In this document: one piece after another, positions 27,160 through 35,923 of the stretch
Position numbering within the stretch: the first letter of the stretch is position 1
Layout: each line of letters starts with the position of its first letter
Assembly (NCBI RefSeq): GCF_016124325.1
Contig: NZ_WGNY01000028.1
Span: 122,922-186,921 of the forward strand
Source of the DNA: Phenylobacterium sp.
GTDB lineage: Bacteria > Pseudomonadota > Alphaproteobacteria > Caulobacterales > Caulobacteraceae
DNA: 64,000 nt
Direction of reading: 5' to 3'
The notes under the pieces: model-generated
The model's input: only the letters and a program-made list of their open reading frames with translations
Databases searched by the model: none
What the model was told of the DNA's origin: nothing
Made by a program: the position numbers and the translations under genes

Positions 27160-27828
27160 ATGACCCTGCCGCGCCCCGTCAAAGCCGTCGTGTTCGATAT
27201 GGACGGCCTGCTCGTCGACACCGAGGTCGTCGTCTTCCGGGCGATGGGGCGCGCGGCTGGGGGCTTCGGCGGCGAACTGCCCTTCGACACCTTCAAGCGG
27301 ATGGTGGGCCTGCAGCACGCCGCCAGCGACCGGATCGTCATGGAGCACTTCGGCGACGGCTTCGACCTCGACAGCTGGAACGCCGCCGTCTCCGCCCACT
27401 TCCGCGAGGAGCTTGCGGCCGGCATCGCGCTGAAGGCGGGCGTGCTGGAGATCCTCGACCACCTCGACGCCGTGGGCATGCCGCGGGCGATCGCCACCTC
27501 GTCGAACCTGGAATCCGTGCACGCCAGCCTGGGGCCGCACAGTCTGGTCGACCGCTTCCACGCGCTGATCACCCGCGACGTGCAGACGATGGGCAAGCCG
27601 AATCCCGAGCCGTTCCTGAAGGCCGCCTCGGCCCTGGGCGTCGATCCGGCGGCCTGCCTGGCGCTTGAGGACAGCCACAACGGCGTGCGCGCGGCCGCCG
27701 CGGCCGGGATGATGACCGTGATGGTGCCCGACATGCTCGACCCGACCGAGGAGATGCAGACGCTCTGCGTGCGCATCGCCCGTGACCTGCACGAGGTGCG
27801 CGACCTGCTGGCCGCGCAGGCGGGCTGA
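27160..27828 (+). CDS. HAD-IA phosphatase (beta-phosphoglucomutase-like)
   Basis: 222 aa. FDMDGLLVDTE supplies the nucleophile Asp13 and Asp15. ATSSN is motif II, GKPNPEPFLKAA motif III and LEDSHNGVRAAAAAGM motif IV. A helical cap (about 20-85) is type C1. The arrangement resembles beta-phosphoglucomutases and sugar phosphatases (YcjU/GPP group). The substrate cannot be deduced. It begins 49 bases after serB on the same strand and may be cotranscribed. Confidence 0.9.
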   Translation: MTLPRPVKAVVFDMDGLLVDTEVVVFRAMGRAAGGFGGELPFDTFKRMVGLQHAASDRIVMEHFGDGFDLDSWNAAVSAHFREELAAGIALKAGVLEILDHLDAVGMPRAIATSSNLESVHASLGPHSLVDRFHALITRDVQTMGKPNPEPFLKAASALGVDPAACLALEDSHNGVRAAAAAGMMTVMVPDMLDPTEEMQTLCVRIARDLHEVRDLLAAQAG

Positions 27829-27835
27829 AAAGGCG

Positions 27836-27867
27836 CCCCTCCTCCCCCGGCCATGAAGAAGGAGGGG
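27836..27867. terminator. Possible terminator hairpin after the HAD gene
   Basis: CCCCTCCT (27836-27843) and AGGAGGGG (27860-27867) form an 8-bp stem with a 16-base loop just after the HAD stop, in the gap between converging genes. There is no T-tract. Confidence 0.35.
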
Positions 27868-27912
27868 GCAAGTGAACGGGCCGCGGCTTGGGGCGCGCGG
27901 CGGGACTGCGAG

Positions 27913-27926
27913 ATTACGCGCGTAAT
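27913..27926. promoter_or_regulatory. Perfect 14-bp palindrome ATTACGCGCGTAAT
   Basis: ATTACGCGCGTAAT is a perfect two-fold symmetric site. A further TTACGC copy lies at 27930-27935. It sits between the converging HAD and hflC genes, where no promoter is expected, in the only AT-richer stretch nearby. It looks like a dimer-binding site; the protein is unknown. Confidence 0.35.
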
Positions 27927-27974
27927 AACTTACGCTTGTAGTGCGCTAGGTCAAGAGGGCTGGCCCCGGCCGCC

Positions 27975-28865
27975 TCAGCGGGCGGCGGGGCCGCGCTCGA
28001 AGTACTTGAAGAAGGCGCTGTCGGGCGACAGCACCAGCGTCGTCTCGCCGTCGGCGAAGCTGCCTTCATAGGCCTGCATCGAGCGGTAGAAGGCCGCGAA
28101 AGAGGGATCCTTGCCGAAGCTCTGCGCGAAGATGCGGGTGCGCTGGGCGTCGCCTTCGCCCATGGTCTGGCCGGCCTGTTCGCGCGCGGTGGCCAGAGTG
28201 ACGGTCACCTCCTTGTCGGCCTCGGCGATCTTCTGGCGCTTGGCCTGCTCGCCGATGGCGCGGATGCGCGCGGCCTCCTGCTGGCGCGAGGTGGCCATGC
28301 GGCGGAAGACCGACTCGCGGTTGAAGGCCGGCAGATCGACGCGGCGGATGCGCAGGTCGATCACCTGGATGCCCATGCGAGATTCCTTCGCCCGCTGGGA
28401 CACGGTCGCCTGGGCCTGCTGCATCAGTTCGGCCCGCCGGCCCGAGATGATATCGGACTGGGTCGCCGTACCCAGCACCTGTCGCAGCGACGAGCTGACC
28501 AGCCGTTCGATACGGTCCTCGGCGAGCTGCGGGCTGCGCAGGGTGGTGTAGAACTGCAGCGGGTCCGAGATCCGGTAGCGGATGAAACCGTCGACCAGAA
28601 GCCGTTCCTGCCGCGCGCCGATGATCTCTTCCTGGGCGATCTCGAGGGCGATGTTGCGCCGGTCCAGCTTGAGGACCTGCTGCATGAACGGGATCTTCGC
28701 GTGCAGCCCCGCCTCGTTCTTGCCGGGCGGATTGATCACGTACTGCGGATCGCCGAAGGCGACGATGATGGCTTCCTCGCGCTGATCGACGATGAAGAGG
28801 GTGTTGAGCGCCAGCACGGCCACGACGACCACGCCAACGATCCAGGCGACCAGACGCGCGTTCAT
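27975..28865 (-). CDS. hflC: HflC, membrane modulator of FtsH
   Basis: 296 aa SPFH/prohibitin-family protein. N-terminal membrane helix (about 5-25), then FIVDQREEAIIVAFGDPQYVI and the band-7 core, with a long helical coiled-coil (RREEAARIRAIGEQ-type) before the C-terminal ELTLVLSPDSAFFKYF-like end, typical of HflC. With HflK it forms a large periplasmic cage around FtsH and limits its proteolysis. Overlaps the hflK stop by four bases (ATGA). Confidence 0.95.
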   Translation of the reverse strand: MNARLVAWIVGVVVVAVLALNTLFIVDQREEAIIVAFGDPQYVINPPGKNEAGLHAKIPFMQQVLKLDRRNIALEIAQEEIIGARQERLLVDGFIRYRISDPLQFYTTLRSPQLAEDRIERLVSSSLRQVLGTATQSDIISGRRAELMQQAQATVSQRAKESRMGIQVIDLRIRRVDLPAFNRESVFRRMATSRQQEAARIRAIGEQAKRQKIAEADKEVTVTLATAREQAGQTMGEGDAQRTRIFAQSFGKDPSFAAFYRSMQAYEGSFADGETTLVLSPDSAFFKYFERGPAAR

Positions 28866-30034
28866 TGGCTGGCCTTGGCTTGGGGTTGGGGAGTTGGCGC
28901 GCTGACCTGCGGCTGGATCGCCGGGGCCGAAGTCGATGCCGAGCCCTTGGGCCGGAACACGTCCGGCGGCAGGATGATGGGGGCCGTGGCGCCCTTGGCG
29001 TCGATCACCACCTTGTTCGTGCGCTGCAGGATCCGCTGCATGCTCTCGATGTAGAGCCGGTCGCGGGTGACGCCCGGCGCGCGCTTGTATTCGGCGTAGA
29101 GCTGGTTGAACCGCGCCGTCTCGCCGGTGGCCTCGCGGACCGCCTGCTCGCGATAGGCCTCGGCCGCCTGGATGATGCGCGAAGCGTCGCCCTTGGCCTC
29201 GTTGACCACGCGATTGGCGTAGGTGTCGGCCTCGTTCTTGTAGGAGTCGGCGTCCTGCACGGCGTTGTTCACCTCGCGGAAGTCGCCGGCGACTTCCTGG
29301 GGCGGATCGGCCGAACGGATCTGGACCTCGACGATGCTGATGCCGGTGTTCCAGGAATCCAGCGTCTTCTGCATCAGCTCGGCCGTCCGCTGCTGGACCT
29401 GTCCGCGCTCGGTGGAGATCAGCGGCTGCAGCGGAATCTTGCCCACCACCTCGCGCATCGCGCTCTCCGCGACGTCCTTCACCGCCAGCTTCGGATCGCG
29501 CACGGAGAAGAGGTACTTGCTGGGATCGGAAATCCGCCAGGTGACGCTGAAGTCCAGATCGACGATCTGCTCGTCGCCGGTCAGCATCAGGCTTTCGGCC
29601 GGCGCCTCGTTGTCGCCGTTGGAGCCCACGTCGGTGCGGTTCAGCGTGGTCACCGCCACCTTCTCGACGCGCTCGACCGGGAACGGGACGTGGTAGCGCA
29701 GGCCAGGGGTCTCCGAGCGCGAGTAGGCCCCGAAGGTGGTGACCACCGCCTGCTCGTTGGGCTGGACGATGTAGAAGCCAGACAGCGCCCAGAGGCCGAA
29801 CGCGCCGCCCAGGATGGCGAACAGCACGCTGGGCTTCATGCCGCCCGGGCCGCCCATCAGCTCGCGGAGGCGCTGGATCAGGCGCTCGACGTTGACGTTG
29901 AAGTCGGGTCCGCCCCCACGACCGGGGCCACGCGGGCCGCCGCCTTGCGGCCGCCGCGGCGGATCGCGTCTGTCTCCGTCTCCCCCGGAGGGTGAGCCCC
30001 AAGGCCCGGGGTTGGCGTTGTCATTCCAGGGCAT
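28862..30034 (-). CDS. hflK: HflK, membrane modulator of FtsH
   Basis: 390 aa. A Gly/Pro/Arg-rich cytoplasmic N-terminus (1-45) contains PWNDNANPGPWG, a typical HflK start. A membrane helix (about 68-88) follows, then the SPFH domain (IVQPNEQAVVTTFGAYSRSETPGLRYHVPFPVE). The long helical region ends in ILQRTNKVVID and a Pro/Gln-rich tail. Partner of HflC in the FtsH-regulating cage. Divergent from mrp across 127 bp. Confidence 0.95.
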   Translation of the reverse strand: MPWNDNANPGPWGSPSGGDGDRRDPPRRPQGGGPRGPGRGGGPDFNVNVERLIQRLRELMGGPGGMKPSVLFAILGGAFGLWALSGFYIVQPNEQAVVTTFGAYSRSETPGLRYHVPFPVERVEKVAVTTLNRTDVGSNGDNEAPAESLMLTGDEQIVDLDFSVTWRISDPSKYLFSVRDPKLAVKDVAESAMREVVGKIPLQPLISTERGQVQQRTAELMQKTLDSWNTGISIVEVQIRSADPPQEVAGDFREVNNAVQDADSYKNEADTYANRVVNEAKGDASRIIQAAEAYREQAVREATGETARFNQLYAEYKRAPGVTRDRLYIESMQRILQRTNKVVIDAKGATAPIILPPDVFRPKGSASTSAPAIQPQVSAPTPQPQAKASQ

Positions 30035-30161
30035 CGACCGGTTCGCGTCGTCCTTGCTTCACGTCTTCAGCTTCGATCCATAAAGCCCCGGGCGGGCTTG
30101 TAAACAGATGCTGGGGGCCGGATATGAGGTCCCACCTTAGGCGACACAAGACGAAAGCGGC

Positions 30162-31307
30162 ATGAGCGAACCGGCGGGTCCGGACCGGACGGCGATCCTT
30201 CAGGCCCTCGACGGGGTCGTCGACCCGAGGTCCGGCAAGGGCCTGACCAGCGCCGGCATGGTGCGGGGCCTGGTCCTGCGCGACGGCCGCGCGGCCTTCA
30301 TGCTGGAGGTGGCCCCGGCCGACGCCGACCTCTACCGCCCGGTCCGCGACCAGGCCGAGGCGGTGCTGGCCGACATGCCCGGCGTCGAGATGGCCCAGGT
30401 GGTGTTGACCACCGAGATCCAGGCGCCGACGCCCAGCCCGGGCTTCCAGGTCTCGCCGCGCCGTCCGCTGCCGGGCGAGACACCGCCGGCCCGGCGGGCG
30501 CGCATCGCCGAGGATCCCCAGGCCCGCCTCCATCCGATGGTCGAGGCGGTGAAGCCGGCCCACGTGACCAAGGTCATCGCCGTGGCCAGCGGCAAGGGCG
30601 GCGTCGGCAAGTCGACCGTCTCGGTCAATCTGGCCGCGGCCCTGGCCCGGATGGGCAAGCGCGTGGGCCTGCTGGACGCCGACATCTATGGCCCCTCGGC
30701 GCCCACGATGCTGGGCGTGGACGGCGATCCGACCTTCGACGCGGACAAGCGTCTCAACCCGATGGAGGCCTGGGGCGTGAAGGTCATGTCCATCGGCTTC
30801 ATCGTGGAGCCTGGCACGGCCAACATCTGGCGCGGCCCGATGGCGTCCTCCGCGCTGCGCAGCCTCATGAACTCCAACTGGGGGACGGCGGACGAGCCGC
30901 TCGACGTGCTGGTCATCGATCTGCCGCCCGGCACCGGCGACATCCAGCTCACCCTGGTCCAGAAGCTGGTGATCGACGGGGTGATCATCGTCTCCACGCC
31001 GCAGGAGATCGCCCTGATCGACGCGCGGCGCGCGGCGGCCATGTTCGACAAGACGGGCGCGCCGATCCTGGGCGTCGTCGAGAACATGGCCTATTTCGTC
31101 GACAGCTCCGGCGCGAAGGCGCCGATCTTCGGGACCGGCGGGGCGCGGGCCGAGGCCGAGCGCCTGGGCGTGCCGCTGCTGGCCGAAATCCCGATCGAGG
31201 TGGCGTTGCGCGAGGCATGCGACCAGGGCCGGCCGCTGGCCGCCACCGACGCCGACAGCGCCGCGGCCCGGGCCTTCGTCGAACTGGCCGGCAAGGTGGC
31301 GGGCTAG
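30162..31307 (+). CDS. mrp: Mrp/ApbC-type P-loop iron-sulfur carrier
   Basis: 381 aa. An N-terminal DUF59/MIP18-like domain (about 10-88) is followed by a P-loop ATPase with GKGGVGKST (144-152), then VGLLDADIYGPSAP and LVIDLPPGTGD. The family carries and transfers Fe-S clusters. The C-terminal CxxC that bridges the cluster in many homologues is absent: the segment reads YFVDSSGAKAPIFG. This variant also occurs in other alphaproteobacteria to my knowledge, so loss of function should not be assumed. Confidence 0.93.
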   Translation: MSEPAGPDRTAILQALDGVVDPRSGKGLTSAGMVRGLVLRDGRAAFMLEVAPADADLYRPVRDQAEAVLADMPGVEMAQVVLTTEIQAPTPSPGFQVSPRRPLPGETPPARRARIAEDPQARLHPMVEAVKPAHVTKVIAVASGKGGVGKSTVSVNLAAALARMGKRVGLLDADIYGPSAPTMLGVDGDPTFDADKRLNPMEAWGVKVMSIGFIVEPGTANIWRGPMASSALRSLMNSNWGTADEPLDVLVIDLPPGTGDIQLTLVQKLVIDGVIIVSTPQEIALIDARRAAAMFDKTGAPILGVVENMAYFVDSSGAKAPIFGTGGARAEAERLGVPLLAEIPIEVALREACDQGRPLAATDADSAAARAFVELAGKVAG

Positions 31308-31315
31308 CGGCCCCG

Positions 31316-32749
31316 TCAGCGCGCCGGGGCGACGCCCTCCACGGGCCCGGTCAGGCTTTCCTCGGCGGCGGCGACGTCCTTCTCCACCAGCGCCTCCAGC
31401 TGGCTGCGGATCTCGGCGTGGCGCTCGGCCGTCAGGCTGTAGCCGATGAGGCAAAGTCCGCCCACGACCACCAGGATCACGGGGGCGAAGAGGTAGCACA
31501 TCTCCAGGCCCCAGATGGCGTGCTCGGTGTTCACCGCTCCATCCTTGGCGTTGTACCCGACGTAGGCGAGGATTGGATAGACGATCGAGACGGTGATCGA
31601 GGTGCCGAACTTCTGGGTCATGGTCACCAGGGCGAACAGCACGCCAGACCGCTCCCGCCCCGTTTCGAGCCGCAGCTCGTCGGCCACGTCGGCCACCATC
31701 GCCCGGATCAGCAGCACGAAGGCGCTGGCCGCGAAGCCCACGGCGAACATGCCCAACGCCGTCAGCCAGAAGTTGCCGGCGGGCATGGCCATCAGGAGCG
31801 ACTGGGTGATGGCATAGACCACGCAGGCCACCTGAATGGTGCGGTGCTTCCCCAGCTTACGGGCCACGTGGCCCCAGGCCGGCGCGCCGACCACGCCCGC
31901 AAGCAGGTAGAAGATCAGCAGTTCCGGGACCTCGGTCAGGGTGAACTTCTTCGCGTCGTGGAAGAAGAAGACATACATCGGCGCCGTCGTGCCCGGGCCG
32001 AGCGTGAGAAACAGGTCGGCCAGGATCAGCCGGAACATGGACGGCTTGGTCACCACCGCCGCGTAGTCCTTGAACGACAGCTTCTCCTTGTGGGCCACCG
32101 GCGGGGCGCGCTCGGGCGCCAGCATCACCGCCAGCGGGATCGTCACGGCGGAGATCGCGATGATGATCCAGCCGATGGTCGGCATGCCCTCGGACCGGGC
32201 GGGGTTGATCGCGCCGCCGGTCAGGAAGGGCAGGGCGTTGATGGCCACATTGCCGGCCAGGGCGATGCCCATCATCCAGCCGAAGATGCGCGACCGCTCG
32301 TTGTAGTTCGCCGTCAGCGTGCCGGCCCAGGCGGCATGGCCCAGCACCAGCAGCGAATAGGCCACGTAGAGCAGCATGTACCAGACGACCAGGTACGAGA
32401 TGCCGGCGTCGTCGGGCGGGTTGAACACCTTGAACACCGTGAACGCCAGGACCGGCAGGCCCAGCAGGTACCAGGGCCGGTAGCGGCCGAACGGTGTCTT
32501 GGTCTTGTCCATGGCCATGCCGATGGCCAGGTCGATGCCGATGTCCACCAGGCGGATGCCCGCGATGGCCGCGCCGAGCTCCAGCAGGCCGATGCCCAGG
32601 TGGCCGGCGTAGAAGCGGGGCAGGTAGACGCCCATGATCCCGATCAGCAGATAACCGGGGATGGCCCCGCTCGAGAACGCGAGCAGGCGCGGGAACGACA
32701 ATCGATCCGCGTGCGTGGCGGTGGCGGTGGTCAAGCGGGCGTCTCCCAT
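31316..32749 (-). CDS. GPH-type MFS transporter (tandem copy 1)
   Basis: 477 aa, twelve predicted membrane helices. The loop MDKTKTPFGRYRPW and the later IRAMVADVADELRLETGRERSG are typical of the glycoside-pentoside-hexuronide cation symporter family. It is the last of three tandem paralogues on this strand, which share these motifs and the ADLFLTLGPG helix. The transported compound is unknown; family members move sugars or glycosides, but sphingomonad-like clades may have other substrates. The stop converges on mrp, with an eight-base gap. Confidence 0.87.
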   Translation of the reverse strand: MGDARLTTATATHADRLSFPRLLAFSSGAIPGYLLIGIMGVYLPRFYAGHLGIGLLELGAAIAGIRLVDIGIDLAIGMAMDKTKTPFGRYRPWYLLGLPVLAFTVFKVFNPPDDAGISYLVVWYMLLYVAYSLLVLGHAAWAGTLTANYNERSRIFGWMMGIALAGNVAINALPFLTGGAINPARSEGMPTIGWIIIAISAVTIPLAVMLAPERAPPVAHKEKLSFKDYAAVVTKPSMFRLILADLFLTLGPGTTAPMYVFFFHDAKKFTLTEVPELLIFYLLAGVVGAPAWGHVARKLGKHRTIQVACVVYAITQSLLMAMPAGNFWLTALGMFAVGFAASAFVLLIRAMVADVADELRLETGRERSGVLFALVTMTQKFGTSITVSIVYPILAYVGYNAKDGAVNTEHAIWGLEMCYLFAPVILVVVGGLCLIGYSLTAERHAEIRSQLEALVEKDVAAAEESLTGPVEGVAPAR

Positions 32750-32851
32750 ATCTCAGGTCGCCCTCTGGCGGAGCGTGGACTGCAGCAGAAGCCTCCGTTC
32801 CCCGCGTTACAAGAATATTTCGAAGCCAAGGTACGGCGTTACGCGGCCCGA

Positions 32852-34282
32852 TCAGGCGGTGCGGGGCACATGCGGCGCGGCCGGTTCGCCCGCCGGGCCG
32901 CCGCCGATGGCGGCCGCCGCCTCGAGCTCGGCGTCGCGTTCCTCGAGCAGGCGACGGGTCTCGGCGGCCCGCTCGGCGGTCAGCCTGTAGCCGATGAAGC
33001 ACGCCGCCCCGAGCGCCAGGAAGAAGGTGGGGCCGGCCAGGAAGGCGAACGTCAGGCCGCGGATCGCCTCGGGCGTGTTCGCCTGGCCCAGGTCGGGATG
33101 GTAGCCCAGGCTCGCCAGGAACGGATAGGTGATGGCCGGCCCCGCGGCGCCGGCGATCTTGCTGGTGGAGGTGGTGAGGGAGAAGAGCAGGCCGCTGCGT
33201 TCCTTGCCCTGGGTCAGGCGGATGTCGTCCGAGACGTCGGCCACCATCGCCCGGATCATCACGACGAAGCCCGCGCCCACGAACCCGGTGACGAAATTGA
33301 TCGGGATGTTGGCCAGCACATTGCCTTTCGGCGCCCAGATCAGGGCGATGAGCGCGGCGGAATAGACCAGGCACGAGACCATGGCCGTGCGGTGCTTACC
33401 GATGCGCGTCGCCAGCCAGGCCATGGTGGGCGCGCCGAACAGGCCGGCCACGATGTAGACGCCCAGGAGCTGGTTGGCCTCGGCGGTGGTGAAGTGCATG
33501 CGGTCGCGCGAGAAGAACAGGAACAGCGCCGCCATCCAGCCCGGTCCCAGCACGAGGCACAGGTCCGCCAGCAGGATGCGGCGCATGGCCGGATGCAGGA
33601 TGAGTTCGGCGTAGTCGCGCAGGCGGAAGCGCTGGCCGTGCGATTCCGGCGCGATCCGCTCGGGCGTCCCCCAGACGACGATGGCCACGCACAGCGGGGT
33701 CAGCCCGATGATGTACCAGATCATGGCGCGCACGCCTTCGGCGTCGGTCTTGCCCATGCCCGACATCAGGATCGGCACGGCGAGCACGCCCAGAGACCCG
33801 ATCACGCCGGCGCCGGTCATCACGCCGAACAGGCGCGACCGCTCGTCGTAGGTGCGCGCCAGCGTCGAGGCCCACGCCGCGTGGCTCAGGATGAGGATCG
33901 ACATGCCCAGGTACATCACCAGCAGCCAGACGATCAGATAGCCGCGGCCGACGCCCTGTTCCGCCTCCATCAGCATGTAGAGGCCCAGTATCAGCAGCGG
34001 TCCGCCGATCAGGGTCCAGAGCCGGTAGCGGCCCAGCCGCGTGCGGGTGCGGTCCATCGCCAGGCCCAGCGCCGGCTCGATCGGGATGTCGATGAAACGG
34101 CAGATGGCGAACACCGCGCCCACGGCCACCAGGGGCACGCCGACGCTGGAGGCGAAATAGGCCGGCAGGTGGATGGAGATCGCCAGCACCACCGCCGACA
34201 GCGGCAGGCTCGTGGCCGAGAAGGCCAGCATGCGCCCGATGGAAAGGGGCGCGCCCGCCGCGCCGGTTCCGCTTTGGGTCAA
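32852..34282 (-). CDS. GPH-type MFS transporter (tandem copy 2)
   Basis: 476 aa, twelve predicted helices. Motifs MDRTRTRLGRYRLW, ADLCLVLGPGW and IRAMVADVSDDIRLTQGKERSG align with the flanking copies. The start is TTG at 34282: AAGGAGG lies six bases upstream and no in-frame ATG or GTG fits. The 102-bp gap to copy 1 contains two GTTAC words (32805 and 32839 regions) but no clear promoter. Duplication followed by divergence is the simplest origin. Confidence 0.87.
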   Translation of the reverse strand: MTQSGTGAAGAPLSIGRMLAFSATSLPLSAVVLAISIHLPAYFASSVGVPLVAVGAVFAICRFIDIPIEPALGLAMDRTRTRLGRYRLWTLIGGPLLILGLYMLMEAEQGVGRGYLIVWLLVMYLGMSILILSHAAWASTLARTYDERSRLFGVMTGAGVIGSLGVLAVPILMSGMGKTDAEGVRAMIWYIIGLTPLCVAIVVWGTPERIAPESHGQRFRLRDYAELILHPAMRRILLADLCLVLGPGWMAALFLFFSRDRMHFTTAEANQLLGVYIVAGLFGAPTMAWLATRIGKHRTAMVSCLVYSAALIALIWAPKGNVLANIPINFVTGFVGAGFVVMIRAMVADVSDDIRLTQGKERSGLLFSLTTSTSKIAGAAGPAITYPFLASLGYHPDLGQANTPEAIRGLTFAFLAGPTFFLALGAACFIGYRLTAERAAETRRLLEERDAELEAAAAIGGGPAGEPAAPHVPRTA

Positions 34283-34340
34283 GGCTTCCTCCTTCGCGCC
34301 GGGGCCTCTGCCGGGCCCTCGGCGATGGTCGACAGTCAGG

Positions 34341-35774
34341 TCATGTGGTTCGCGGCGCCGTTGCGAAGTCGGTCTCGCCGGTCAGGCTTTCCAGCGCCGC
34401 GGCAGGATCGTTCATCGCCGCGTCGCGCTTCTCGAGCTCGGTGCGGATCTCCGCGTGGCGCTCGGCGGTCAGGCGGTAGCCGACGAAACACGCCCCGGCG
34501 ATCATCACGAAGACGATGGGCCCGATGATGTAGGCCAACTCCAGCCCCTGGATCTGGGCCGGGCCGTTCGCGGCGCCTTCCCTGGCCTCGTAGCCGACGG
34601 CGGCCAGGACGTTGAAGGTCAGGAAGATCGAGCCCGCCGAGGCCAGTTTCGAGGTGGCGTTGGTCATGGCGTACATCAGGCCCATCCACTCGCGGCCGGT
34701 CTCCAGGCGGATCTCGTCGGCGATGTCGGCGGTGATCGCGCGGATCATCACACCGAAGCCGGCGGCCATGCCGCCGACCAGGAACATCAGTGGGGCGAAG
34801 AGCAGGAAATCGCCCCTCGGCAGGAAGGGCAGGGCGATCAGGCCCAGCGAGTAGGCCGTGGTGTTGGCGATCAGGGCGCGGTGCTTGCTGAGCTTGTTGC
34901 CGAGCCAGGCGGTGAACGGCGCGCCCACGAAGCCGGCGCCGATGTAGATGGCCAGCAGGATGTTCGCCTGGGCGATGGTGAAGCCGCGGCTGTCGGTGAA
35001 GTAGAAGAGATAGAGGGCGGCCATCCAGCCCGGGCCGAGGGTGACGAACAGGTCGGCCAGCAGCAGGCGGATCACGTTGCCGCGCGTCAGCAGCAGCATG
35101 TAGTCGCGCAGCTTGAAGTGCACCGTGTGGTCGCGGGCCACGGTCTCCCGCGTGGTCGACAGCGCCAGCAGCACGGTGATCGGCACGCCACCGATGATGA
35201 ACCACATCATGGCCTGCACGCCCTCGGCGTCGGTCGCGCCGAACATGGTGGTCATGACCACGGGAATCAGCAGCACGCCCATGGCGCCGACCACGCCCAT
35301 GGCCATGATCGCGCCGAACACCTTGGAACGCTGCTCGTAGGTGGGGGCGAGGCGGCCCGCCCAGGCGAGCTGGGACAGGTAGACGCACGAATAGCCGATG
35401 TACATCACCAGCAGCCAGCCGAGCAGATAGCCCTCGCCGACGTCCTGCGGCGAGCGCATCAGCATGAAGAGGGCGAACATCAGCAGCGGCGCGCCGAGGG
35501 CCATCCAGACGCGATAGCGGCCGAACCGCGTGCGGGTCCGGTCCATGCCGACGCCGATGACGGTGTCGATCGGGATGTCGACGAAGCGGACCAGGGCGAA
35601 GGCCCCGCCCACGGCCGCCAGCGACAGGCCCAGGTGGCTGGCGAAATAGCGCGGAAGATGGACCGCGACGGCCAGGATCAGGGCGGAGATCGGAATGTAG
35701 GCGCTGGCGAAGGCCAAGGCGTTCAACGGGGAGAGGGCGCCGTTCGGCCCGGCCTTACCAACGTTCGACGCCAA
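34341..35774 (-). CDS. GPH-type MFS transporter (tandem copy 3)
   Basis: 477 aa from TTG at 35774, chosen because GGAGGA lies eight bases upstream and the length then equals that of its two paralogues; an ATG 15 codons further upstream is in frame but has no SD. Twelve predicted helices. Motifs MDRTRTRFGRYRVW, ADLFVTLGPGW and IRAITADIADEIRLETGREWMG. First gene of the three-gene array. The upstream region is shared with the terminator of the SDR gene. Confidence 0.86.
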   Translation of the reverse strand: MASNVGKAGPNGALSPLNALAFASAYIPISALILAVAVHLPRYFASHLGLSLAAVGGAFALVRFVDIPIDTVIGVGMDRTRTRFGRYRVWMALGAPLLMFALFMLMRSPQDVGEGYLLGWLLVMYIGYSCVYLSQLAWAGRLAPTYEQRSKVFGAIMAMGVVGAMGVLLIPVVMTTMFGATDAEGVQAMMWFIIGGVPITVLLALSTTRETVARDHTVHFKLRDYMLLLTRGNVIRLLLADLFVTLGPGWMAALYLFYFTDSRGFTIAQANILLAIYIGAGFVGAPFTAWLGNKLSKHRALIANTTAYSLGLIALPFLPRGDFLLFAPLMFLVGGMAAGFGVMIRAITADIADEIRLETGREWMGLMYAMTNATSKLASAGSIFLTFNVLAAVGYEAREGAANGPAQIQGLELAYIIGPIVFVMIAGACFVGYRLTAERHAEIRTELEKRDAAMNDPAAALESLTGETDFATAPRTT

Positions 35775-35859
35775 CGTCCTGATCCTCCGAGCGCGCCTCT
35801 CGAAGGGCGCTGCGCGCAATCGTAGGCGCCTCCGCTAGGGAAGGAGCAAGCGGAATTGG

Positions 35860-35897
35860 ATTACAAAATCGAAACGGGCGGCCGTCGGGCCGCCCGT
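35860..35897 (-). terminator. Intrinsic terminator after the SDR gene
   Basis: On the minus strand ACGGGCGGCC, loop CGAC, GGCCGCCCGT (35897-35874), followed by TTTCGATTTTG. A perfect 10-bp stem with a four-base loop and a T-rich tail, 27 bases after the SDR stop. Confidence 0.75.
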
Positions 35898-35923
35898 CCA
35901 AGCTTCGCAGTGAGCGGCTGTAT

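Noticed and set aside
31217..34528. 1103-aa open frame on the plus strand opposite two MFS genes
   Set aside because: Its composition (Gly, Arg, His, Gln rich, no domain) is that of an antisense shadow in very GC-rich DNA; the opposite strand has clear transporters.
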